Assembly (NCBI RefSeq): GCF_000143415.4 | Contig: NW_003314338.1 | Location: 769,995 to 833,994 of the forward strand | Direction of reading: 5' to 3' | DNA length: 64,000 nt | DNA from: Selaginella moellendorffii | Lineage: Eukaryota; Streptophyta; Lycopodiopsida; Selaginellales; Selaginellaceae | Part shown: positions 1 through 9,389 of the stretch, piece by piece | How positions within the stretch are numbered: the first letter of the stretch is position 1 | How the letters are laid out: the number at the start of each line of letters is the position of its first letter | The notes under the pieces: model-generated | Told to the model about the DNA's origin: nothing | The model's database searches: none | What the model saw: the letters and a program-made list of their open reading frames with translations, nothing else | Made by a program: the position numbers and the translations under genes

Positions 1-1969
1 AGTACTCGAGATTTTTGTGATCCGTCCAGATTGTTGTTTGATGGCTCGCCCCCTCCAAGAAACGATGCCACTCTCCAAAGGAATCCACGATGGCAAGGAG
101 CTCCTTGTCGTGGATTTCGTAATTGATCTCCGCAGGCTGGAATTTCCGAGAATGGAAAGCGACTGGATGAAGTTTGTGATCCGCTCCAAGTTGAGACAGC
201 ACAGCACCAATGGCAAAGTCGGAGGCATCAGCCTCGATGAAGAAAGGTTGTGAGGAATCAGCATGGATCAAGACAGGAGCAGAACTGAAGGCCGCCTTGA
301 GTGTGTCGAAGGCCTGCTGGGCAGCAGCAGACCAAGAGAAGGGAACATCCTTGCGAGTGAGATGTGTGAGAGGAAGGACAATGTCAGAGTAGTGATCAAT
401 GAATTTGCGGTAGAAGTTGGCGAAGCCAAGGAAAACCTGAACGTCCGACATTGATTGTGGAGGCTCCCATTCGAGAATAGTCTTGACTTTGGCAAGATCC
501 ATCGTGATACCCTCAGGAGTGACAATGTACCCAAGGAACTCCACAGACTGCTGATCAAAGGAACATTTCTCAAGCTTCGCGTATAGGCCGTGTTCTCGCA
601 GCTTCGCTAGCACCTTGCGTACATGTTCGTCATGCTCCTCCTGAGTTTTTGAGTAGATGAGGATGTCATCGAGGTAGACGATCACCATCTGATCAAGAAA
701 CTCCTGAAAGACGTCCTTTGCCATGTGTTGGAAAACTGCTGGAGCATTTGTCAAGCCAAATGGCATGACAGTGTACTCGAAGTGGCCATAGCGGGTTCGG
801 AACGCAGTCTTCCATTCATCACCAGGCCGGATCCGGATCAGGTTGTATGCTCCACGGAGGTCGATCTTGGTGAAGAAGCGGGCACCGCCGAGACGTTCCA
901 ACAGGTCCGAGATCGGGGGCAGCGGATAACGGTTCCGAACAGTCACCTTGTTCAAACCTCGGTAGTCGATGACTAGCCGCAAGCTCCCATCCTTCTTCTT
1001 GACAAAGAAGACAGGCGCTCCAGCCGGGGACTGCGAATGCTGAATGTAGCCTGAGGCAAGGTTCTCATCCACGTACTCTTTGAGGGCCTTAAGCTCGGAC
1101 AGGGATAACCCGTAGATAGGCCCCCACGGAGGTGACGCTCCTTCCTGTAAATCAATGGGACAATCATAAGGCCGATGAACAGGCAGTACACTAGCTTTTT
1201 TCTTGTCAAACACATCCCCAAAATCATGATACTTCTCAGGAAGACTGACAGGAAAAACATGCAAAGCAAAAAGAAAAAGAGGTTCTTCATGAAGGAGTTC
1301 TTTCATAGTGATTGTGGAGATAGGAGGAGGCGTACGACTAAATGGAATGATGAGACGAGGATACGGTCCAGTGTAAGATGGAAGAGAGGAAAAAGAAGAG
1401 GGTGAAAACTTTATAGAGTCAGGAACAGAACCCCGATTTGAGTTTAGGGAACTTTTCCTGATTCGGACTCGATGAACAGTAGGGGAAGCCATGGGAGAGA
1501 TGAGCTGTAATTCCTTCCAACAGATTTGAGGCTGATGTAGTTGGAACCAAGGAAGACCGAGCACCACAGAGGAGGACTTGTTGTTGATGATATTGAAGGC
1601 GATATCGGTGACGGTGGACCCGATGTGTACTCGAACGGGCAATGTTTCCCTAAGTCCAGAAGATGGAGACACAAAATGCCCGCCGATGCCTTCAACCCTC
1701 AAATCCCGTATGGTAGGAGAAAGAGGAACGTGATGTCGGGCAGCAAAGTCCGTGTCCATGAAGCAGGAAGTTGCACCCGAGTCCAGTAACGCCAGAGCCT
1801 TGAGTCCCGATTGTCCGGTGAAAGAAAGGAGACATGGGACGCGGAAGTTGTGGGAATTGGTGGTGGCTTTGATGAAAGGTGGTGAGGAGCTTGATAAAGA
1901 AGAAAAGTGATTTTTATTCGGGGAGTCCAAACAGACAGCTCCTACTCTGTTTGGACAGGGTCGTTTCCC
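1..1969 (-). CDS. pol: Retrotransposon pol polyprotein, partial (PR-RT-RNase H)
   Basis: This frame is entered by -1 frameshifting from gag and stays open to the window edge. In order it shows an aspartic protease with a DSGAT active site (about 1783-1769), reverse transcriptase with the fingers and palm motifs around 1010-840 ([20 protein letters not shown]), [10 protein letters not shown] near 770-740, the catalytic YLDD at 676-665, and the start of RNase H ([12 protein letters not shown] near 450-415, then [19 protein letters not shown] near 240-185). The encoded enzymes process the polyprotein and copy element RNA into DNA inside the Gag particle. Integrase must lie to the left of position 1. 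No in-frame stop was seen. It has no start codon of its own. Confidence 0.9.
1925..1969 (-). promoter_or_regulatory. -1 programmed ribosomal frameshift signal (gag/pol)
   Basis: On the minus strand the heptamer GGGAAAC (1969-1963) sits in the gag frame as G GGA AAC, the X XXY YYZ form. A 6-nt spacer (1962-1957) follows, then a perfect 11-bp hairpin with arms GTCCAAACAGA (1956-1946) and TCTGTTTGGAC (1935-1925) and a 10-nt loop. The gag stop TAG (1944-1942) lies in the loop. Slipping back one base enters the pol frame, which is open from there on. The geometry matches known -1 signals. Efficiency is not known from sequence. Confidence 0.88.
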
Positions 1970-2964
1970 GACTGCAATAGAGGTGGACTTTGAGGCAGAG
2001 TGAACTCGAGCAGTCGAGGAGGCTTCTTGGGACATACAACTGCTTTATGATTAGGATCAGCACAATAGAGGCAAAGATTATGAGATATTCGACGTTGCTT
2101 CTCAGCAGGACTCAACTTCCCTCTAATGAGTCGGGGAGTACCAGAAATATCCATTGGAACCGGAGCAGTAGGTTCAGGAGTATGCCCCGAAGACTCAAGC
2201 TGGGATTCCTGAGTCTGGGACGGAAAAACAGTGGCGCGGCGACTTTCCTGACGACGTTCAAAGAGACGATTGTCACATCAAACAGCTTTGTTGATGGCAT
2301 CCGATAGGTCCTTGGGATCCTCCATGGTGAGCAACAAATCCTTGACACCGTTGTTGAGGCCGAAACGAAATTGGTCAATCAGGGCCCGCTCATCCCACTG
2401 AGTGTCCAAAGCAAGGAGTTGGAACTCTGCAGCATAGATCGAGGCAGGACGAGACCCTTGAGAGAGACGTCTCATCTTTGTGGTAGCAGCCCGAACCCGA
2501 TCCGTCTCACCAAAACATGCTTCGAGCTTCTCTTTGAACAATTGAAGATCCATCAGTTCTGGAACCACGACCCCTTTCATGCTCTTCTCCAAAAGAGGAG
2601 AAAACCATGACAAAGCTGCACCTTCGAGCAACGTCCCAATCACGCCGATTTGAGACTCGAGAGTAGGGTACCGCCGATGTTGAAGTGCGAAGATCAACTC
2701 CATCTAGTTCAGGAATCCGCGAAGCTCCGAACGCTTGCCTGAAAATTTCGCCGGGAAGCTCACCTTCGGTTCAGGAACTTTGCTGGATCCTTGAGCCGAA
2801 AGTGAAGCAAGCTCCTGCTGCATGCGAAGAAGGGTCGCCTTCAGCTCGGTATTCTCAAACTGGATTTTTGCAAGGACTTCAGCAAAGAAATCAGGATGGC
2901 TTGGAGACTCCATTGGCAAGAAGAAAGAAAAAAGGGGGAAAAAAAGGCAAAGGTAATCAAACAA
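1942..2964 (-). pseudogene. gag: Retrotransposon gag with two in-frame stops
   Basis: Minus-strand frame starting at the ATG at 2964 (MESPSHPDFFAEVLAKI). It encodes a short N-terminal coiled-coil-like part, a Ty3/sushi-type capsid domain (about residues 60-235, with WDERALIDQFRFGLNNGVKD), and a nucleocapsid CCHC knuckle ([14 protein letters not shown]) near 2070-2030. The frame is cut by TAG at 2706-2704 and TGA just before the ORF end at 2278. Both look like single C-to-T changes of a Gln and an Arg codon, because the protein frame continues unchanged after each. Gag forms the particle that packages element RNA. With these stops, full-length Gag and Gag-Pol would not be made by this copy. 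Confidence 0.88.
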
Positions 2965-2995
2965 TCAAAGCGAGCTAAAAGAAAAGCAAAAAACA

Positions 2996-3115
2996 ACAAT
3001 CTGAATCAAACTGTCAAGACCCCCAACAAGATCAAGACTGGAAAATGCTAAAGACAAAGAGAAAAAGCTAGTGAAAACAAAGAAGAGGCCTTAGACTGGT
3101 GTTGATTCAGATTGT
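2996..3115 (-). other. Self-priming site: PBS paired with transcript 5' end
   Basis: Minus-strand sequence just inside the LTR (3009-2996, 2 nt past the LTR end at 3012) reads TTGATTCAGATTGT. Its exact 14-nt complement, ACAATCTGAATCAA, lies in the LTR at 3115-3102, 31 nt downstream of the start of the TATA box (TATATATAAG, 3146-3137), which is where the transcript should begin. No match to the usual initiator-Met tRNA site was found. In Tf1, the 5' end of the mRNA folds back on the PBS and is cleaved to prime reverse transcription; this arrangement matches that design. The transcription start is inferred. Confidence 0.8.
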
Positions 3116-3398
3116 GGAGAAATGGAACAAGGCTAACTTATATATACTATAGGTTGATGAAGCTCCACCACTCTTGAATCGAGGACGGCCTAAATATAGC
3201 TGAGGTCGAGGAGGCGCCACATCATCATCAGGAATGTGGCTCGAGACTCAGGAATCGGGAAGTGTCTCGAGAGTCAGGAATAGGGAAGTGTCTCGAGAGT
3301 CAGGAATAGGGAAGTGTCCCGAGAGTCAGGAATGTGGTTTGCAGGTCAGGAATCCGGCGAGAGTCAAGAAATTGGCAAGAATTGGGGGATTCCTGACA
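3012..3398 (-). repeat. 5' LTR (387 bp) of the sushi-like element
   Basis: On the minus strand the LTR begins TGTCAGGAATCCCCC (from 3398) and ends GGGGGTCTTGACA (at 3012), giving TGTCA/TGACA terminal inverted repeats with a related C/G run next to them. A TATA box lies at 3146-3137. The upstream (U3) part contains a 26-bp tandem repeat. Without the second LTR the right end is set from the inverted repeat alone, and no target-site duplication can be checked. Confidence 0.72.
3240..3337. repeat. 26-bp minisatellite in LTR U3
   Basis: Three full units (3240-3265, 3266-3291, 3292-3317) and a partial fourth (3318-3337) of a 26-bp motif starting CTCGAGAGTCAGGAA, differing at a few bases. Shorter related bits (CAGGAAT) flank it on both sides to about 3395. 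In U3 such arrays often act as enhancer repeats; here that is inference. Confidence 0.9.
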
Positions 3399-3477
3399 AT
3401 TGGAAAAGAAAAATTTATGGCTTACAATTTGGTATTTTCCTCAATTCTAGCAAAGGATAAAAGTGGATTATTGAGAG

Positions 3478-5160
3478 ATGGCTAAAGTAAGGCTTAAAAG
3501 AACCAAGGTGGAGACGAAATCTCCTCCAGAGCTAGAGCCTTTAATCAAACAAGAAGCTATGGATGAAGAATCCTTACACAAAAAAAACTCCAGTGAGGAA
3601 ATTTTTAAACAAGAGTTCGGTGGTGAAGTTCGGTCATTCAAGGCTCAATTGGATGTTCTAGAAGGACAATTGGCACAAACCAATGCCTTATTGAAGACTT
3701 TCGTATGCAAGTTAAAGCATGACAAGAAGCAGAAGAAAAGACAAAAGACTACAAATGTTGACAATGTAGAAGGCGTGGACCCTTTGGTGGGGATTGAGGC
3801 AGAACTGAATAAGGTTGAACAAATCAAAGTGGAATTAATCCTTCATGTAGTTCCTAAGTACAAACTAAAGCCCCCACCAGTCTTCAAGGGAGTGAATAAT
3901 TATAAAGTGGTGGAGGATTGGTTTTACGATATGGAGGATTATTTTCAAGTTTTGCAATTATTGAGCTCAAAGAAGCTCTTATATGTAAAACTATACTTGG
4001 CAAATAATGCTAAATTTTGGTGGAGAACAACAAAGGCCAACGAAGGACTGATAGCCTCTTGGGAAATTATGAAGGTAAGGATTCGTACAATTTATATTCC
4101 TTTGAATCCTACTCTTCATCTAAGGGATGAATTGAGTAGGCTGAAGTAGATATGAACCATTTAAGAGTATATGAATGTGTTTATGACGAAGAGGATTTTT
4201 GTTATGGACATATATATATATAATGACAAAATACATGTCATTATATTACATGGTTTACAGCCAAAGGATACACTTCCCTTCCTGTGAAGGTGCTAATTTG
4301 GGAAGCTTTCTCCAAAGCTAGTGACGATCGGGACAGATACAAGGTAAAGCTTGCTTCTATCGTTTCTTCTTCTTGCTCTCTAGCTAATGCTACACTGAAA
4401 CAGGATGAAATACGGAAGCTGCAATTGCAGAAAGCGTTGCTGGAAGGGAAGATCCTAGAGTTACAAGTGCAAAAGAGAAAAACACTTGGATCTCGGGAAT
4501 GACCCGGATCCCATCCTCCACCAGATTCTAAAATATGCCGTTTTAATTGACTTTTTTCTTTCTTTTTGATTCTTTATCTGACTTTCAATTTAGATCTACT
4601 TTTGTCATTATATATATATATGTCCATAACAAAAATACATTTCACATGATACATTTCATGTCCTCATAGCAAGCTTACAAACTTGGGCTCGAGGCGAGGT
4701 GATGTGTTAGAACCCAACCAATTATAAGGAAGCATTAGATACAGCTATTAAGGTGTAATTGAATGATAACCTATGAAAGGGGAACACAACAAGGTCAAAG
4801 TTCACATTTAGCAAAGGAGCCAAACCAAGGAGAACATATGGCAAAGGGAAATTTAGGAAGTGTTTTTTTAAGAATGAGTCCTTAGGGTTTCGGAAAGGTA
4901 CATTTGATGGCTAGTGACCAAATACATGGGGGAGTCAAGCGAAAAGGGACAAACCCATTGATAAGAAGGTTAAGTTTGCTAGTAGCCTGGGAAACAATGT
5001 ATGCTTTAACTATGGTGAAGCAAGACACTCTTTGAGTCAATATAAAATAGAGCAAAAAAGAATTAAAAGCTAAACTCAATTTATTAACACTTGAACAAGG
5101 AGGACTAATAAAGGGAATCAACAGTATGAACCTTTGCCATTGTGGGAGTAAAAACAGAAT
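3478..5160 (+). pseudogene. Decayed gypsy gag, interrupted by an insertion
   Basis: A 223-codon open frame (3478-4149) has a Lys/Glu-rich N-terminus, a coiled-coil stretch near residues 50-75, then a gypsy gag capsid segment (PPPVFKGVNNYKVVEDWFYD, followed by AKFWWRT near residue 180). Beyond the stop, capsid remnants continue to about 4195, are broken by the inverted-repeat insertion at 4196-4635, and resume at about 4670 (LQTWARGEV, then NPTNYKEALDTAIKV). A degenerate zinc knuckle lies near 5000-5040 (CFNYGEARHSLSQY), with two of its cysteines now tyrosine. It is unrelated in detail to the gag at 1942-2964. No pol follows on this strand. Confidence 0.75.
4196..4635. mobile_element. 440-bp insertion with 35-bp perfect terminal inverted repeats
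   Basis: Positions 4196-4230 and 4601-4635 are exact inverted copies (35 bp, each with a (TA)n core and the motif GTTATGGACA). They enclose 370 bp that include a 72-codon open frame (4284-4502) with a coiled-coil-like Leu/Gln/Lys pattern. The insertion lies inside the decayed gag. It may be a MITE or foldback element that has captured sequence; no clear target-site duplication was found, so the true ends may differ by a few bases. Confidence 0.7.
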
Positions 5161-5249
5161 ATTTGAAAGGACTTGTTAAGATGTAACTTTTAATACCCAT
5201 AGTCACATTCACAATATTTATCAAGTTAAGTTTCTTATAAAAAAATTAA

Positions 5250-6110
5250 CATATCTTCCAACAATTGATTCATGCTCTTTGTCTATCTATTTGATTGTGG
5301 ATGTTCACCATTACTCATGCTCATATTTTTATCAAATATCATTTGCCAAAATTTGGATGTGAGTTGTGATCTTGATCACTTACAATATCACTTGGCAAAC
5401 TATAAAAATTGAATAATAATTTTATAAATATTTAGATAAGTTTAGGAGTTTTAATTGTTGTTTTCACTAGAAAAATGTGAGCCATTTTTGTCAAATGATC
5501 TACAACAACCCAAATAGCATCATTTCTTCAAAAAGTCTTAAGCAATGAGATATTATCCCACTTATCTCAAGTACACATAAAGGATGATAGAGGTTAACAA
5601 ACTTTTGATGATTAATTTTGACTGCCTGGCAAATCAAATAACCACATAATTACTTTTTAACATCTAAATTCATCTAAGGCCAAAAGAAATACCTCGGATG
5701 CTTAGCACTTGGCACATCATAAAACTCAATCAAAATCTATTAAATAAGTTTGTCAACATAATAAATTACCATATGCCCTTTTTTTAGTAGAATTCCATTC
5801 AAATCTATAAAGGCATCCTTTAACAAAACTTTATGCAACCATTAGTGATAAAATAGTTAAAATTAATAAATTCTCATTTTATTGTCACCTTTATGCTTGC
5901 ATCAGATTTTAATAGACATTTCCTACAAAAACTTTGAAATATTAAAGAGAATGATGGTCTAAATCCATATGAAAGTTTGATCCATATAAAAAATATTGCT
6001 ATTCCTTTATAGTAACAATCATGGCATATAACTCTTTATCTCAAGTAGACCAATTCAAAAGGTTTTATGTAGCACATAGATAAAAAAGAATACTAATGAT
6101 TGTATATAGA
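5250..6110 (-). pseudogene. Decayed Ty3/gypsy pol (RNase H and integrase)
   Basis: Reading the minus strand, near 6080-5900 there is an RNase H remnant (DKELYAMI, then LDHHSL). A CQAVKINHQKFVNLYHPL stretch follows near 5640-5590, then integrase core pieces: DAIWVVVDHLTKMAH near 5530-5480, LPSDIVSDQD near 5400-5360, and a frame-shifted NGEHPQSNRQT near 5310-5285. The order RNase H to integrase is normal for gypsy elements. Many stops and frameshifts show it is old. It faces the opposite way to the gag at 3478-5160, so they are either different elements or an inverted one. Confidence 0.75.
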
Positions 6111-7384
6111 ACCATTAAGCTTTACAGAGTTAATACAAACTTGAGACTTTAGTTATTAAACCTTCACCATAGGAAGACGTTTAAGTTGTATCCACAATAG
6201 ATTTCACTATATTTATATTAGCATTATTTAATCCCTTTACAAGGTATTGCAAAGTAAAAAAGAGGCTATTTAGATGAACACTTTTTCAAAGGGGATAATT
6301 TTTGCCTTGATATCAAGTTTTGTGGCAATAAAAACAATTGCCCTCTACTTTGTCTTTCTCCTATTGGTCCGAACAAAATTTCTTAACTTTATTATTATTT
6401 GTATTTTGTAAGTTTAGATGCAATAGCAATTGTTTCTTCCCCAAATATAACATATTGGTTGGCTAGTCATCATGTGGATTACACTATTGACCATTCTATT
6501 GACCAAATTTGACTAAGTCGACTAGTGGTTTTAGCGAAAATATTTAATTGTAACAATTAAAGAGAATGATTTGAAAAAAATTAAATATATAGAAAAAAAA
6601 GCCTATAAATAAGAGTGCACTTAAAATACTTAAGGTTAAGCATCCTTAGGTTTTAATATTATTGGGTTGAAAAACCCAAATTCAAGAGTTTATATTGATT
6701 TTTAGTGATAGTCAATATTGTGAGAAATTCATTAAACTCAAACTAGTTTATAAGATCAACCTTTTTAAACTTCTTGATGGATGAAGCATAGGAAAAATTT
6801 TGTCAAATCACTCTAAGAAGTTGGCTCAAATTAATTTTGATGGATCTCATGAACTTCTTCAAACTTCTTGACAAACAAAGCATGAAAGCACTTTAATGTA
6901 GTTCTTCCACCATGAAAAAGTGTGAATTGTAAGCTTTGTAATAAAAAAAAGTTAATCACCTTGTCCTTATATAAGGGTTGTGGGACTAATAATCAACCTC
7001 TTAGGTATCATAAATATTTGATAACAACTTTCATTCCATGATACCATTATCATTGGCATGTGTGATGTACCAATATAATCAAATATGAGATTGATTGAAC
7101 TTTTCAGGGTCCATGCAAAACAAAAAATTCTTAATGAAATTAATGGAATTCTTAAAATCCTTAATGTCACTTTAAACCTTAGCAATTTAGCATCTTTGTC
7201 AAGCAATAATCATTATCACGAACTCTATGTCAGGATCTATATCTTTCTCTTTTGCCATCCCCAAACAAACATGCTAGGGATTTAACCCTAGGAACTTTAC
7301 TAAGGCTATATAAGATTTTTAGAATATTCTTATAGTTTGTGTTAATTTTGTGTGAAACTACAGCACACCACATTCATCTCAGAC
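6111..7384. other. AT-rich intergenic sequence, no gene seen
   Basis: About 1.3 kb of AT-rich sequence with stops in all frames and only short open frames. It probably continues the decayed retroelement. I could not identify any conserved domain with confidence. Confidence 0.6.
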
Positions 7385-8064
7385 TCTCTTTCCATCCAGA
7401 TTGTGCAAAGCTAGACTGACTCTTGACTTTTCCTTTGCTTCTCTTTGGCTTGGTCAGCATGATGTGTATCAGAAGTCACCTAGACTAAATGGCTGTATTT
7501 GGCAGCCTTACAACAGTATTCTTTGCACGAGCAACAAAACCATCAGCTTGTGGGACGTGTGCTCCTCACTCTACATCCAAACGTTTTATGGCCACCAAAG
7601 CTCTTGCAACCATGCAGCTTTCGACCCAAAGGTAACAGTTATAAGCTCACTTCCTGCACAGAAAAGCTATAAGCCCAGATGATTTTTGAACCTCTTTGTC
7701 TTGAAACTTCCAGGGAGAGACGGTGGTGTCTGTCGATGCAAATGGGATCGTAAGGAACTGGGACATTTGCAAAGTTGCCAGAGTACACCTCGTTGGGCCT
7801 CATCTGGCAAATAAATGTGCGATGGACAAGTGGCTACATCATCGCGATCGCAAGCAGTGACAATACCATCAAATGGTAGTGTCCTCTTTCTCTTTTCCTC
7901 CCTGGTTTCTTTCTTCCTTCTCAGTGACTCTATACGATCTGGCAGCTTCCAAACTTACGGGGAGGTGGTTCCAATTCAAGAGTTTACCAATGTCGTCCAG
8001 GTGGTGGAGTTCTATCGAGCTCTCCACCGGGAGAGATTGCACGTTTCGCATTTGGGGGCCATAG
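7385..8064 (+). pseudogene. PF20/SPAG16-like WD40 pseudogene (3' part)
   Basis: Fragments of WD40 repeats in the order expected for the C-terminal half of PF20/SPAG16, a central-apparatus protein of motile axonemes. FHPDCAKL is at 7391; WDVCSSLYIQTFYGHQSSCN near 7550-7610; after a possible intron (7631-7713) comes GETVVSVDANGIVRNWDICK from 7714 and GPHLANK near 7800. A frame change leads to GYIIAIASSDNTIKW (about 7833-7880) and a final STGRDCTFRIWG near 8025-8062. The C-terminal repeat ends with a stop. Frameshifts, stops and missing linker segments show it is not functional. The family call rests on the QTFYGH..SCN repeat and the SDNT/DCTFRIW ends. Confidence 0.65.
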
Positions 8065-9389
8065 CCATTTGACTTTTGGTGACTTTCTTAAAAGGCAATC
8101 ATAAAGGGAATTGACTATATAGTTGAATGGAGCACGCCAAGGGTTTTCCGCAGCTTTGGCTATGGGAAAGGACGATCTCCGTCGTCGGTGGTGGTGCAGA
8201 CAAGAATAGGGCGACACAACGATGAGAGTGGACGAGTGGGACTATTTCCTGGAGGGGACACAGGTGCATGATAGGTTCATTGCATTTGGTGTGGCGAACG
8301 GCGATGTGGAAAGGATAGAAATGAATTGCACTAAGGTCTCAAGCTTTAGAGATCATGGGGGTCCAAGGGTTGAAGTTTTCAAAACTTTGGATGATGATTT
8401 AGTGGAGGGCAAGATCAAACTTTGGGGTGTGCCAAAAAACCGCATTTTTTGAAAGCACAAAGGGGAAGCCAAAGAAAATCCGCCATGCAAATCTGAAAGT
8501 ATAAAAAAGACTAATTATGTGTAAATATATAGGAGTGGTGATCTGCCCATCATCAGAAATCTCAAGTATCTAGCCTCAATCTCAATTTCTTGTTTTCCAT
8601 GCAAGGAATCCTTGTAGGAGATATGTTTTTCCATGCAAGAAAAGTGGTGAAAAAGGATTAAAAATTGTTAAACAGCTTTGCCTTAAAAGGCAAAAAGAAC
8701 TTTCAAAAGCCAAGCCAGTTAAAAGCGAATAAATCTCCTCAAATAGATTATGGTCTTTTCCATCCTCTAACTACAGAACGTGAGAAGCTACTTTTTCTTG
8801 GTCAACATGAACACGCTCAGGTGTATCGATTTTCATCCAAAGTTGTGCCAAACCTCCTCGAGAATCAAGCCTCAAGTATTTCGTTCTTTTATATCTCGTT
8901 TCAAGAGAGGGCTTATAACCTTCACTTTGCAGGAAGTGAGATGCGTTTAGAACTTGGGAAAAACTTAAGGTACCGAGTGGATTGGTAATGATCTGGAAAG
9001 TTGCACCAATTCATCCAGCAAACAAATGGGAACTTTCATAAAAAGGTGCCAGTTTTGGGCTTTTGGGACGATGGCTCCATCTTTTGTGATGGGGAACGCG
9101 TTCTTCGACGATCTCTTGCCAGACATATACTCCATGGTCGTCGAAAGGATTGGAGGCTATGCGTGCGTCGTAATGCAGACAGGAGCTTTAAAGATTGCCA
9201 GGGTCCAAGGATCTCTGGTGATTTCCTGGAAAAAAACGCTTGATCATGGACAGGGAAGCCAAAGAAACTAGCTCAAAGGTTATGACTATGCTTTTATTTT
9301 ATTATACTTTATGAGATTCATTTTGTTGTTCAAAAGCGATTAGATTGCCTGCTTTGAAACTATGTGTTTTTTTTTTAATCTTTGTATAT
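8065..9389. other. Unresolved region with short open frames
   Basis: Several plus-strand open frames of 75-107 codons (8222-8452, 8665-8988, 9001-9243, 9026-9271) have moderately coding-like composition, but I recognise none of them. They could be remnants of a neighbouring gene or an unannotated exon series. The stretch 9300-9389 is the probable 3' flank of the convergent BAR-domain gene. Confidence 0.35.

Larger units (their letters stand above)
1..3398 (-). mobile_element. Ty3/gypsy LTR retrotransposon, Tf1/sushi-like, 5' part
   Basis: Read on the minus strand this is the 5' end of an LTR retrotransposon: LTR (3398-3012), primer-binding region, gag (2964-1942), then pol (protease, reverse transcriptase, RNase H) running off the left edge. 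The gag capsid part resembles the Ty3/sushi capsid family rather than the commonest plant gypsy gags. Two features fit the Tf1/sushi group: a self-complementary primer site in place of a tRNA-type site, and a GGGAAAC -1 frameshift heptamer, the heptamer also used by the sushi-derived mammalian gene PEG10. The pol frame is open over all of the visible 1.97 kb, while gag has two in-frame stops, so this copy is probably dead but young. The other LTR and the integrase lie outside the window. Confidence 0.9.

Noticed and set aside
3240-3337. CRISPR-like array of 26-bp direct repeats
   Set aside because: Units are contiguous with no unique spacers and lie in an LTR of a plant genome; this is a minisatellite.
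6967-7206. Possible copia RT remnant (a KYL..YLRG-like string on the minus strand)
   Set aside because: The match is only a few residues in very AT-rich DNA with no neighbouring motif in order.
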